A stretch of 64,000 bases of DNA from an uncultured Shewanella sp. GTDB lineage: Bacteria; Pseudomonadota; Gammaproteobacteria; Enterobacterales; Shewanellaceae. Where the stretch lies: NCBI RefSeq assembly GCF_947495455.1, contig NZ_CANLZC010000002.1, forward strand, positions 62,001 to 126,000. The letters run 5' to 3'. A program made the position numbers and the translations under genes. The notes under the pieces were generated by a model, which did no database searches, had not been told where the DNA came from, and saw only the letters and a program-made list of their open reading frames with translations. The stretch's first letter is position 1. Each line of letters opens with the position of its first letter. Positions 26,194-34,691 of the stretch are shown here, one piece after another.

Positions 26194-26780
26194 CTAATTC
26201 AGCATTATATTTTCTATATCATCAATCACTTGCAATGCAGCCAATGGACCACCTATGGATGTCCAATAAGAACCATCCACAATACTGACATGATGATTTT
26301 TATAAGCGTTTAAGCGTTGAAACATAGGTTGCTGAGTCGTAGACTCCATGGCGGTATAGGCCTTACCTTTTGAATTTAACGTACCCAGTAACAACCAATC
26401 TGCATCGATAATATCCAGTGCCTCTAAACTTAACACTTGAGAGTGGGAATAACCCGTTTGTTGCTATAATTTTGACGAATGAAAACCTATTTCCTTCATC
26501 ACTTGATTGGAAAAAGACTCGCCAAACATATAAATAGGCCCTTTAGGGCTTCAACGCACAATGATAACTGATTGCCCTTTGTAGGGCGCTAATTTCGTTT
26601 TAGCTTGCGTAACCAACTGCTAATACTCAAGCATGAATGCTTTAGCTTGTGCCTGACAATTTAATGCTACCGCTAACAAAACCAATACATCTTGCCACCG
26701 ATCACCGAGCTTTTGTGTCACCACAAGACAACTCCCCCGTAATTGTCCCCAGAAGGCGGCAAGCCTAAGGGCTATCGCTA
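26194..26780 (-). pseudogene. Decayed siderophore-type ABC substrate-binding protein
   Basis: Reading the minus strand in one frame gives LGDRWQDVL..., then KTKLAPYKGQSVIIVR-stop-SPKGPIYMFGESFSNQVMK, SSKL-stop-QQTGYSHSQV, then an open 80-codon tail LSLEALDIIDADWLLLGT... ending IGGPLAALQVIDDI. This is the C-terminal lobe of a FecB/FepB-like periplasmic binding protein. Three in-frame stops (after EY, R and KL) break it, and the N-terminal half is absent. No permease or ATPase genes are adjacent. It is a relic of an inner-membrane siderophore importer. The intact 80-codon tail should not be annotated as a gene. Confidence 0.8.
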
Positions 26781-26867
26781 AATCAATATAAAACAGTATA
26801 GTCAGCTAAAATTAAAGGTGATTAAGCAATGTATCCGTGATGACCTGCAGCGTCAAGAGTATTGGAG

Positions 26868-27614
26868 TCAACTCATGTGTTTTAAGTACCTTGCAGGCAT
26901 GATACGAACCAGCCAGTGTATCCAAGCCCAAGGCCAGTTAGGTGCGAAACAAGTGGCCTTTTCAGCTTCTATCCCTTTCACTATTGCACGGCATCCTGCT
27001 TCTGTATCAACAATAAAAGGCACTTTTTTGACTTTCTCATTCATTTCACTGCGAATGAAACCCGGATGCACACAGGTCACATTAATGGGCGTGCCCAAGC
27101 AATCAATGCGGATCCCCTCCGTTAAAGAAGATAACGCGGCTTTCGTCGCTGCATAAACAGTAAGAGCTCGCCTAAAACCCCTTAAAGCACTAAATGATGA
27201 AATCGTCACTAAATGGCCTGCATTTTGCTGTCTAAATATTGCCATCGCCGCTTCAGCTTGAGCCAATGCCGCAATGAAATTAGTTTGAGCTGTTTGCACA
27301 TTAATATTAAAAGACCCCGTCCCTATGGTCACTCCTTTACCTATTCCAGCATTAACAATAATACGATCAAGCCCGAGTAATGCTTCATTGCACTCATTAA
27401 AAACATCAAAAACCTGACTGTGTTCATTTACATCAAGTTGCTTCACTACAACCTTAATATTAGGATTCAACTTCAGTAGAGTGTGTTTTAACTCCTCTAG
27501 TTTATCGACACGTCTGGCACATAATGCGAGATTCCGCCCTTTTCTGGCAAATTCAATTGCCATTCCTCTTCCCAAGCCTGAGCTTGCTCCCGTGATCAAA
27601 ATATTTTGTCGCAT
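26868..27614 (-). CDS. Short-chain dehydrogenase/reductase
   Basis: This 248-residue classical SDR has the cofactor motif TGASSGLGRG at the N-terminus, NAG (IIVNAGIGKG), a serine block ISSFSAL and the catalytic YAATK (YxxxK). The substrate is unknown. The C-terminal WAWIHWLVRIMPARYLKHM stretch is amphipathic to hydrophobic and may associate with the membrane, as in SDRs acting on lipids (inference). It is a single gene, divergent from the YcxB-like gene, and is separated from the iron island by the substrate-binding-protein pseudogene. Confidence 0.82.
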   Translation of the reverse strand: MRQNILITGASSGLGRGMAIEFARKGRNLALCARRVDKLEELKHTLLKLNPNIKVVVKQLDVNEHSQVFDVFNECNEALLGLDRIIVNAGIGKGVTIGTGSFNINVQTAQTNFIAALAQAEAAMAIFRQQNAGHLVTISSFSALRGFRRALTVYAATKAALSSLTEGIRIDCLGTPINVTCVHPGFIRSEMNEKVKKVPFIVDTEAGCRAIVKGIEAEKATCFAPNWPWAWIHWLVRIMPARYLKHMS

Positions 27615-27747
27615 GCTGATATCCCTGTGCTCACTAATAAATAAGCAGACTAATAATAATGAGATTGAATGTAAATCAACTGTAATAATTGGTTTATCCA
27701 GTCTCCTTCGTTACACTACTCCCTTCAACAACAATGAAGGGTAAAGT

Positions 27748-28224
27748 ATGACGTCTGTAACTGAATTCACCTGCCAATATAAACTGGATAAAGAATATTT
27801 TATTGAATGTTATGAACAATCCACCACAACACCAAGATCAATGATAATTTACACTAAGTCTTTATGTTTTATCACGATTGGTAGTGCAATGTTACTCACT
27901 CAATTAAATCCATATGCATCATGGTTTTTGATTGCTCTAGGGATACTTGAAGCATTTAGCGTCAAATTTAAAAAGTCTTGGTGGCTGATGAGACAAATGC
28001 TCAGCAAAGCGGCTAATAGCGATATTCAACTAACAATCAATGAAGAGCACATAAGAATCCATTCTTATTATGTCAACAAGACCCTCCTCTGGAGTGAAAT
28101 AAACCAAATCACAAAAACAGAAAAAGGCTTCCTTGTAACCCATGATAAAACACGCCATTATCTGGCGAGTAAACACCTTAATAGTGCTATCATTGAATTT
28201 ATCAATAATAAGATAAAACAATAA
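27748..28224 (+). CDS. YcxB-like membrane protein
   Basis: This 158-residue protein has two hydrophobic helices (about 38-70, SLCFITIGSAMLLTQLNPYASWFLIALGILEAF). A soluble C-terminal domain follows: IQLTINEEHIRIHSYYVNKTLLWSEINQITKTEKGFLVTH. This is the layout of the YcxB-like family: two helices, then a PH-like domain with W-x-x-I at the start of a strand. The function is unknown in the family. The start has GGGTAAAGT before the ATG, and the gene stands alone between two intergenic gaps. Confidence 0.65.
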   Translation: MTSVTEFTCQYKLDKEYFIECYEQSTTTPRSMIIYTKSLCFITIGSAMLLTQLNPYASWFLIALGILEAFSVKFKKSWWLMRQMLSKAANSDIQLTINEEHIRIHSYYVNKTLLWSEINQITKTEKGFLVTHDKTRHYLASKHLNSAIIEFINNKIKQ

Positions 28225-28239
28225 GCAACGTAAATTCAT

Positions 28240-29014
28240 ATTGATAGGCGGTTCAATACCTTTTTGCTACTGACCTTTATTTCTTTTGAAATTAACATTA
28301 AAAAAACATGCAAATAAGCAGGCATATGTCGAGCAAAAACCTGTGGTGTCTCATGAGCCCTCCATGTTTAAAACAATGAACCTCATAGGTATAAAATTTG
28401 AATAATCAGTCACCACTTCAGTATTTAAAGATTCAATTTAACTGTCTATCCCACATCAAAAATTCATTCGGAACATTTTCAGACAAGCTGTATCACTTTG
28501 CAACAATGCCCATATAAATACTACTGAATAGCCCTATAAATGGTATTCTATTGCCTCAGAGACATGAGTTTTATGGTAGAGGAAAAACAAAAAATGATTG
28601 ATACCCCCTTATTTACTTGCCAAATAAAAAAAATAAATAACCCAATAAAATAAAGGCTTATTCAATTATTTTTTCAAAAAATTCATTTTAATGTTGCGTT
28701 CATTCCAAACTGAATGGCAATAAAAAAAGGTGGAATAGGTAAAATATGTGAGTCAAATCAAACAGGCCTGATTAAATAGCGAACAAATGATAGTAAGTTT
28801 TCCCCCTCGTCAAGGCATATGTTATATCAAAGATACACGATCTTTATTTCCCAAGTCCTTTTTGATCCGCTTTCTTTCTATCAATGACAATTTTCGATTA
28901 AGGACTAAACTAAAAGAATGACATTTTAACATGAATACATTGAACATATAAATCTTGCCATAAACAAGCATGATTATTTTATTTAAACACTGTTAGAAAT
29001 AGGTTTTACAATTA
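28240..29014. other. AT-rich intergenic region without a recognisable gene
   Basis: About 775 bp with no convincing coding sequence on either strand. Only a 29-codon frame with a plausible upstream purine stretch is present (ATG at 28564), and it is not supported. The right end must hold the promoter of the DUF3019-rstA-rstB operon. Confidence 0.5.
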
Positions 29015-29428
29015 GTGCAACGATCTATCATTAAATTAATATATATCACTTTTATCACTCATGTTCTAATGTGTGGAAAAGCCAATGGGACTAAAAACAA
29101 AGAAAAATCAAAATTTCAACCATTTTTCAAACCTTATGTGACCTTTTCGAAGCAACTTGTTTGCCATTTGATGGTCAAATTAAAATGGACACATAACATT
29201 TTTAAACCAATAGATCTTTTATCCAGCTATCATGAGCTCATTAAGTGGTGTAAAGCATCACTAAAAACAAAGTCAATCATACTCGATGACAAAGAAAAAA
29301 AAGATATTGTATTCATAGTAATAGAAAAAGAAACAAGTAAAACACTAGTAGGAAGCGAGCATAGAGTCAATCCTACTTCTCCGTCACATTTAAGGCAACA
29401 ATTTCGCAACGCATGGAGTCTGTTCTAA
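29015..29428 (+). CDS. DUF3019-like exported protein of a two-component operon
   Basis: This 137-residue protein has an N-terminal hydrophobic segment (IIKLIYITFITHVLMCGKANG) that looks like a signal peptide. The mature part contains spaced cysteines (QLVCHLMVKLKW, IKWCKASL) and ends LRQQFRNAWSLF. The C-x-L-x-V-x-L-x-W pattern, the second Cys, and the R..R..WSLF ending match my knowledge of DUF3019, a small periplasmic family found beside response-regulator genes in Shewanella and relatives. The function is unknown; it may modulate the sensor (inference). The start is GTG 29015. Its stop overlaps the response-regulator ATG (TAATG), indicating coupling. Confidence 0.6.
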   Translation: MQRSIIKLIYITFITHVLMCGKANGTKNKEKSKFQPFFKPYVTFSKQLVCHLMVKLKWTHNIFKPIDLLSSYHELIKWCKASLKTKSIILDDKEKKDIVFIVIEKETSKTLVGSEHRVNPTSPSHLRQQFRNAWSLF

Positions 29429-30141
29429 TGGCCCTCCCCCAATCTAACCAAAGAGTTCTATTAGTAGAAGACGATATCCGTCTCGCTAACTTAATTGTGG
29501 ATTATTTAAAATCACACGGCATGCACGTTGAAGTTGAACGTAGAGGTGATACCGTTCTCAAGCGCTTAATCCATTACAAGCCCGATATCATCATTCTCGA
29601 TATTATGTTGCCAGGAATGGATGGATTAACCTTATGTGAAAAGTTACCTGATTATTTTTCTGGCCCTATTTTATTAATGAGTGCGCTAGCATCCAATGAA
29701 GACCAAATTAAAGGCCTAGAAATGGGTGCTGATGATTATGTCGTCAAACCTATCGATCCAGCACTATTATTAGCACGAATAAACAACTTACTAAAAAGAA
29801 AACTTCAACCGCCAAAAACGGAATCTCACTGCCTAAGCTTTGGTAAGTTAAGTATTGACCCCCATACCCAAGTCATACGTCTAGGGCAAACAGAAATCGA
29901 TCTGACTAACCATGAATTTGAACTCTTATGGTTACTCGCTTCTCAAGCGGGTCAAGTATTAAGCAGACAATATATATATCAATATTTGTTAAATATTGAT
30001 TTTGATGGTAAAGATAGAAAAATTGATGTCAGAATTTCACGTTTAAGGAAAAAACTGGGGGATAATATTGAAACCCCTTTCAGAATTAAAACGGTTTGGG
30101 GGCAAGGCTATTTGTTCGCTCCAGAAGCTTGGAATAACTAA
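29428..30141 (+). CDS. rstA: RstA-like OmpR-family response regulator
   Basis: This is a response regulator of about 237 residues. The receiver domain (about 10-120) has the acidic pair VEDD, the phosphoacceptor Asp in IIILDIMLPGMDG, and the switch Lys in YVVKPI. A winged-helix DNA-binding domain follows, with LTNHEFELLWLLASQAGQVLSR, RISRLRKKLGD and GYLFAPEAW; the GYLFAPxAW end is typical of RstA. The ATG at 29428 overlaps the DUF3019 stop; an in-frame ATG at 29413 is less likely. It would be phosphorylated by the adjacent kinase and control transcription. Its targets are unknown. Confidence 0.87.
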   Translation: MALPQSNQRVLLVEDDIRLANLIVDYLKSHGMHVEVERRGDTVLKRLIHYKPDIIILDIMLPGMDGLTLCEKLPDYFSGPILLMSALASNEDQIKGLEMGADDYVVKPIDPALLLARINNLLKRKLQPPKTESHCLSFGKLSIDPHTQVIRLGQTEIDLTNHEFELLWLLASQAGQVLSRQYIYQYLLNIDFDGKDRKIDVRISRLRKKLGDNIETPFRIKTVWGQGYLFAPEAWNN

Positions 30142-30156
30142 CATTAGGTTAATGGA

Positions 30157-31443
30157 GTGAAACGTCTTTTTGTTAGCCTTTATCTATTGCTCAGCCTAAG
30201 CTTTCTTGGCATAGGCTGGGCATTAGATAGCCTTTGGCGATATCAGACAAACCCAAATCCCATTGAAAATGCTTCTCTTATAGCATTCGCACAGCTTCTA
30301 TCACAACTACCTGAAAATAAACGTATTTCCTATCTGAGCAATATTACCCAATTTGCTGATTTTCCATTGGTTCTAGTCGATATTGATGAATTCAGTTTGG
30401 CCAATGAAGAGCAATTAAAAAGTGATGCTGTCACGAGTATTCCCATTAGTACCGACAGTGAACTGCATTACATCGCCGTAGGCAACCAAGTACTTGTCAA
30501 CGGTCCCCTAACCTTAAATAATAATATAAAACTGATTTATATTATTGGCTTATCTTTATTCCTATTAATCATTCTCATTCTTCTCATTGTCATTTTGCCT
30601 TTATCAAAAGACTTAGCAACACTTAATACAACGGCAAAACAACTCAATATGGCAAAATGGGATACTCGCACTTCATTATCAGCTCACTCTCCAGTGATTA
30701 ATTTAAGTGAAACCTTTAACAGGATGGCCAATAATATTGCCCAACTTGTTGATAACCAATCCCATTTACTGAATGCAGTCTCTCATGAAATTCGAACACC
30801 TTTATCTCGACTAAAATTTGCCCTTGCACTCATATTGCAATATGCAAAGCCTTATCTTCCAAACCAAAAGCAACTGGTTGAAAATACCAATCAAGATATT
30901 GATGAAATTGAAGCATTATTAGCTGAATTATTGAGCTATACAAGCCTTGATCCTCAATATCAACAACCCAAATTTGAATCAGTTGAACTGAATCAACTGG
31001 TGGAAAAAACCATTAAGAGGTTACAAACCCATCAGAGAAATATCATCACTTTTATGCCTTGCAAAAAACCAGTCATTGCCACTGCCAATGCCATATTAAT
31101 TGATAGAGCTTTGCAAAATTTAATCACTAATGCTCAAAAGTTTGGTCATCATTCTGTGACCGTCGAAATTAATCAAAATGAAAAAGAGATTGAAATATCA
31201 GTTACTGATGATGGTGAAGGGATCCCTGTCACTGAACGAGAAAAAATATTTGAACCTTTTTATCGAAGCCAAGCAAAAGAAAAACAAGGACCTAGGGGGT
31301 ATGGTCTAGGACTGGCTATTGTTAAACGTATCATGGATAAACACCATGGTAATGCCACATTAAAAAGCGGCCAAGGCAACACGACGTTTAGCTTACACTT
31401 ACCTCACTCTATTGAGTCAAAATCAAATTCCCCATTAAGTTGA
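30157..31443 (+). CDS. rstB: RstB-like sensor histidine kinase
   Basis: This 428-residue membrane kinase has a TM1 at about 4-22 and a small periplasmic sensor region. TM2 lies at about 128-150 (LIYIIGLSLFLLIILILLIVILPL), followed by a HAMP linker. The dimerisation/phosphoacceptor box is AVSHEIRTPLSRLKFAL. The ATPase has N-box LQNLITNAQKFG, G1 DDGEGIP, and G2 RGYGLGLAIVKRI. The start is GTG 30157, 15 bp after the regulator stop. The short sensor domain suits RstB-type kinases. Its tail overlaps by about 40 bp the convergent DUF1289 gene. Confidence 0.87.
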   Translation: MKRLFVSLYLLLSLSFLGIGWALDSLWRYQTNPNPIENASLIAFAQLLSQLPENKRISYLSNITQFADFPLVLVDIDEFSLANEEQLKSDAVTSIPISTDSELHYIAVGNQVLVNGPLTLNNNIKLIYIIGLSLFLLIILILLIVILPLSKDLATLNTTAKQLNMAKWDTRTSLSAHSPVINLSETFNRMANNIAQLVDNQSHLLNAVSHEIRTPLSRLKFALALILQYAKPYLPNQKQLVENTNQDIDEIEALLAELLSYTSLDPQYQQPKFESVELNQLVEKTIKRLQTHQRNIITFMPCKKPVIATANAILIDRALQNLITNAQKFGHHSVTVEINQNEKEIEISVTDDGEGIPVTEREKIFEPFYRSQAKEKQGPRGYGLGLAIVKRIMDKHHGNATLKSGQGNTTFSLHLPHSIESKSNSPLS

Positions 31444-31673
31444 TCGTTTTTACCGCTAGCCTTCATTTTTCTCGCTTTTAGCACTGATAACTGTCGACGG
31501 CGCTTCCTCTGCTGACACAATCTTAAAATTAATTGTTTCTGATTATTTGAGTAACTTAACCAATTGAAACGTTCATCACGACTTCGAAAACAACCCAAAC
31601 AATAACCTCGAGCATCACTTTGACACACGTTGATACAAGGACTGGGTATGGGAAAAAACTCTAACTGCTCCAT
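31404..31673 (-). CDS. DUF1289 small cysteine-rich protein
   Basis: This 89-residue protein has the DUF1289 signature SPCINVCQSD and YCLGCFRSRDERFNW, with four cysteines that could bind a metal or Fe-S cluster. A basic, Lys/Arg-rich tail follows. The function is unknown in the family. It is convergent with the sensor kinase gene and overlaps its last 40 bp, an unusual but credible tail-to-tail overlap. Confidence 0.8.
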   Translation of the reverse strand: MEQLEFFPIPSPCINVCQSDARGYCLGCFRSRDERFNWLSYSNNQKQLILRLCQQRKRRRQLSVLKARKMKASGKNDQLNGEFDFDSIE

Positions 31674-32003
31674 AATGTAAGAATAACCGAGATCAAAATA
31701 AAAAGTTAAATGATTTAAAATTCACCTGCTATTACTTTTAAATATAAAAATAAAATAAATACAAAACAATTAGTTACGTTAAAAAATTGACTAAGTCTGC
31801 CCCCTATCCTATAGTTAAAGATTACAGTAATTAAAGTATATCGATACCTGTACTACTTTAAAATATAGGTATGTATCGCGATATCAGTAATTTTTCTGCG
31901 GAAGTTCAAACATTGTTGGCAATGTCAATAATTTAAGCGAGTTAAGTATTTGTAAGCTCTCATTAAAACATCGCCAACCTTTTAAAACTATCAAGGAGAA
32001 GTA
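31674..32003. promoter_or_regulatory. preT upstream region with inverted repeat
   Basis: This 330-bp gap has no gene. It contains an inverted repeat, ATACCT (31844-31849) and AGGTAT (31867-31872), within a longer imperfect match (TATCGATACCT and AGGTATGTATCG). The repeat lies about 130 bp before preT and is a candidate operator. The ATG of preT is preceded by AAGGAGAAGTA, a strong ribosome-binding site. Confidence 0.4.
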
Positions 32004-33353
32004 ATGAGTGTTGATCATGATATACAGGCCGCAAGGTTAACTTCACAAGAGATAAAAAATAACTTTACCGATATTCACCCTCCTCTAACAATGAAGCAAG
32101 CCTTAGTCGCTAGCGAGCGTTGTTTATTTTGCTACGATGCCCCTTGCATTCAAGCTTGCCCAACACAAATCGATATTCCTTTATTCATCAAAGAAATCAA
32201 TACCAATAATGCTCATGGTGCAGCAAAAGAAATTCTCTCAGCCAATATTTTAGGTGGCAGTTGCGCCAAAGTCTGCCCGACTGAAACCTTATGTGAACAA
32301 GCATGTGTCAGAAACTCAAAAGAAGAGGCCCCTGTTGATATCGCATTATTGCAACGATATGCCATTGATCATTTAGACACTACACAAGCCTATCCCTTTT
32401 CAAGAGAGCAGCCCACAGGTAAACATATCGCCATTGTCGGAGCTGGGCCAGCAGGCTTAGCATGTGCCCATAGACTCGCTCAGAAAGGACATAAGATCAC
32501 TATTTATGAAGCCGCGAAAAAAAGCGGAGGCCTTAACGAATATGGCATAGCCCAATATAAATTAGTGAATAATTATGCACAAGAAGAAATCGATTTTGTA
32601 TTAAAAATAGGAGGAATAAAAATACAATATGAAACGGCTTTGGGCACAGACATCAGTTTAGCATCACTGCGAAGTACCCATGATGCCGTCTTTATCGCCA
32701 TTGGCTTAAATACAACAAATTCACTCAATATACCCGGAGAGGATCTAAAAGGTGTCGAAGATGCTATCGATTACATTAGTGAATTAAGGCAATCGAAAGA
32801 CATGACACAATTACCAGTGGGCCGGCGAGTGGTCATTATCGGTGCAGGCATGACTGCCATCGATATTGCAGTACAAAGTAAAAAGCTAGGCGCTGAAGAG
32901 GTCAGCATAGTATACCGACGCGAGCAACAAAGCATGGGTGCATCAATGTATGAACAAGAACTTGCTTTAACAAACGGTATACGCTTTATTTTTAATGCTC
33001 AACCCTATCAAATACGTGGCAATAAACAAGGCGCAACACATATACAGTTTAAAGAAACCACCCAAGATAGATCTGGGAAAATAAGCACCACAGACAAAAT
33101 AATAGAATTACCTTGTGATGTTATTTTTAAAGCCATAGGACAAAGACTAAATACATCAATATTTACCCATAACGCCGATCCCATTCCTGAATTCGATAAA
33201 CGAGGAAGGCTAAAAGTGGATGAGCAGTTTCAAACATCCATAGAAAAGGTTTATGCAGGAGGTGATGCCATTAATGGGTTAGATCTTGTCGTTGAAGCCG
33301 TTTCTCATGGCAACCAAGCAGCCGCCGCTATTCATCAACAACTCAAAGACTAA
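32004..33353 (+). CDS. preT: Dihydropyrimidine dehydrogenase subunit PreT
   Basis: This 449-residue protein is homologous to the GltD-like N-terminal half of dihydropyrimidine dehydrogenase. The N-terminal Fe-S region has CLFCYDAPCIQACPTQIDIP and GGSCAKVCPTETLCEQACVR. An FAD-binding motif IVGAGPAGLACAHRL lies near residue 143, and an NAD(P)-binding motif VVIIGAGMTAIDIA near 280. The late YAGGDAINGLDLVVEAVSHG is the second FAD block. PreT passes electrons from NADH through FAD and Fe-S clusters to PreA for reduction of uracil and thymine. preA follows 11 bp later. Confidence 0.9.
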   Translation: MSVDHDIQAARLTSQEIKNNFTDIHPPLTMKQALVASERCLFCYDAPCIQACPTQIDIPLFIKEINTNNAHGAAKEILSANILGGSCAKVCPTETLCEQACVRNSKEEAPVDIALLQRYAIDHLDTTQAYPFSREQPTGKHIAIVGAGPAGLACAHRLAQKGHKITIYEAAKKSGGLNEYGIAQYKLVNNYAQEEIDFVLKIGGIKIQYETALGTDISLASLRSTHDAVFIAIGLNTTNSLNIPGEDLKGVEDAIDYISELRQSKDMTQLPVGRRVVIIGAGMTAIDIAVQSKKLGAEEVSIVYRREQQSMGASMYEQELALTNGIRFIFNAQPYQIRGNKQGATHIQFKETTQDRSGKISTTDKIIELPCDVIFKAIGQRLNTSIFTHNADPIPEFDKRGRLKVDEQFQTSIEKVYAGGDAINGLDLVVEAVSHGNQAAAAIHQQLKD

Positions 33354-33364
33354 AAGGCAATATT

Positions 33365-34639
33365 ATGGCAAATTTAGCATGTGAGTTTATAGGTATCAAA
33401 TCCATTAACCCTTTTTGGCTGGCTTCTGCTCCTCCAACCGATAAGGCTTATAATGTTGTTCGCGCTTTTGAAGCGGGTTGGGGAGGAGTGGTTTGGAAAA
33501 CATTAGGCGAAGATCCTAGCGCCATTAATGTTTCCTCTCGTTATGGCGTCCACTACGGACAGAATAGGCAAGTCATTGGTTTTAACAACATAGAATTAAT
33601 CACCGATCGCCCATTACAAGTTAATCTCGATGAAATCACTCAAGTCAAAAAAGACTGGCCTGATAGAGTCATTATCGTGTCTTTAATGGTGCCATGTGAA
33701 GAAGCTCCTTGGAAACGCATTCTTAAAAAAGTTGAAGCAACAGGTGCTGATGGTATCGAACTTAACTTTGGCTGTCCTCACGGTATGCCAGAAAGAGGCA
33801 TGGGCTCAGCTGTAGGCCAAGTTCCCGAATACATTGAAATGGTCACTCGCTGGTGTAAACAACATTCAAATCTGCCGGTCATTGTTAAACTCACTCCTAA
33901 CATCACCGATATTCGTGCTCCTGCAGAAGCAGCAATAAGAGGAGGTGCCGATGCGGTAAGCTTAATCAATACGATTAACTCTATCACCTCGGTAAACCTA
34001 GATACCATGTCTCCTGAACCTAGCGTCGATGGAAAAAGTACCCACGGAGGTTATTGCGGGCCCGCAGTAAAACCCATTGCACTTAACATGGTTTCAGAAA
34101 TTGCTCGCCACCCAGCAAGCAACAAGATCCCGATTTCAGGGATTGGCGGTATATCAAATTGGCGTGATGCAGCTGAATTCATTGCCCTCGGCGCAATGAA
34201 CGTACAAGTTTGCACAGCAGCTATGCTATTTGGTTTTAAAATTATCAAAGAGCTGTGTGCAGGGCTCAGTGATTGGATGGACAAAAAAGGCTATTTAACG
34301 ATTAAGGATTTCAGTGGGGCTGCCATCAAAAACACCACTGACTGGAAGTACTTAAATATGAATTATAAGCGTATCGCGCTTATCAATCAGGATCATTGTA
34401 TCCAATGTGGACGCTGCTATGCGGCATGTGAAGACACATCACATCAATCTATTGCTGTTACTGAAAAAGCAGGCAAAAAACAATATACTATCATAGAAGA
34501 AGAATGTGTAGGCTGTAATTTATGCCAAGTCACTTGCCCAGAACCACAAGCCATTTCGATGATCGATATCGATACCGACCAACCTTACCTTAATTGGACT
34601 CAAGATCCTCGAAACCCCCTTCGAGAAGAATCACAATAG
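33365..34639 (+). CDS. preA: Dihydropyrimidine dehydrogenase subunit PreA
   Basis: This 424-residue FMN-dependent TIM-barrel enzyme of the dihydroorotate dehydrogenase family has the characteristic NPFWLASAPPTDKAYNVVRAF start, ELNFGCPHGMPERGMGSAVGQ, and ISGIGGISNWRDAAEFIALGA (FMN phosphate). A C-terminal pair of 4Fe-4S sites follows (CIQCGRCYAAC, CVGCNLCQVTCP). It reduces uracil or thymine to the 5,6-dihydropyrimidine in the cytosol with electrons from PreT. No dihydropyrimidinase or transporter gene follows, so the rest of the catabolic pathway must be encoded elsewhere if it is present. Confidence 0.9.
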   Translation: MANLACEFIGIKSINPFWLASAPPTDKAYNVVRAFEAGWGGVVWKTLGEDPSAINVSSRYGVHYGQNRQVIGFNNIELITDRPLQVNLDEITQVKKDWPDRVIIVSLMVPCEEAPWKRILKKVEATGADGIELNFGCPHGMPERGMGSAVGQVPEYIEMVTRWCKQHSNLPVIVKLTPNITDIRAPAEAAIRGGADAVSLINTINSITSVNLDTMSPEPSVDGKSTHGGYCGPAVKPIALNMVSEIARHPASNKIPISGIGGISNWRDAAEFIALGAMNVQVCTAAMLFGFKIIKELCAGLSDWMDKKGYLTIKDFSGAAIKNTTDWKYLNMNYKRIALINQDHCIQCGRCYAACEDTSHQSIAVTEKAGKKQYTIIEEECVGCNLCQVTCPEPQAISMIDIDTDQPYLNWTQDPRNPLREESQ

Positions 34640-34648
34640 GAATGCTTC

Positions 34649-34677
34649 CCCCCTTTTTTGCCAAGATACAAAGGGGG
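34649..34677. terminator. Hairpin between convergent preA and dehydrogenase genes
   Basis: CCCCCTTT (34649-34656) pairs with AAAGGGGG (34670-34677) in the 52-bp gap between two convergent genes. Run-out T-tracts are weak on both strands, so the terminator role is inferred from position. Confidence 0.55.
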
Positions 34678-34691
34678 ATTAAGCAACTTGA

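Noticed and set aside
26194-26436. An 80-codon open frame as a stand-alone small gene
   Set aside because: It is the intact tail of a broken substrate-binding-protein gene whose upstream codons continue in the same frame across stops.
28564-28650. A possible 29-codon peptide gene
   Set aside because: It is low complexity, AT-rich and Lys-rich, with no conserved feature visible.
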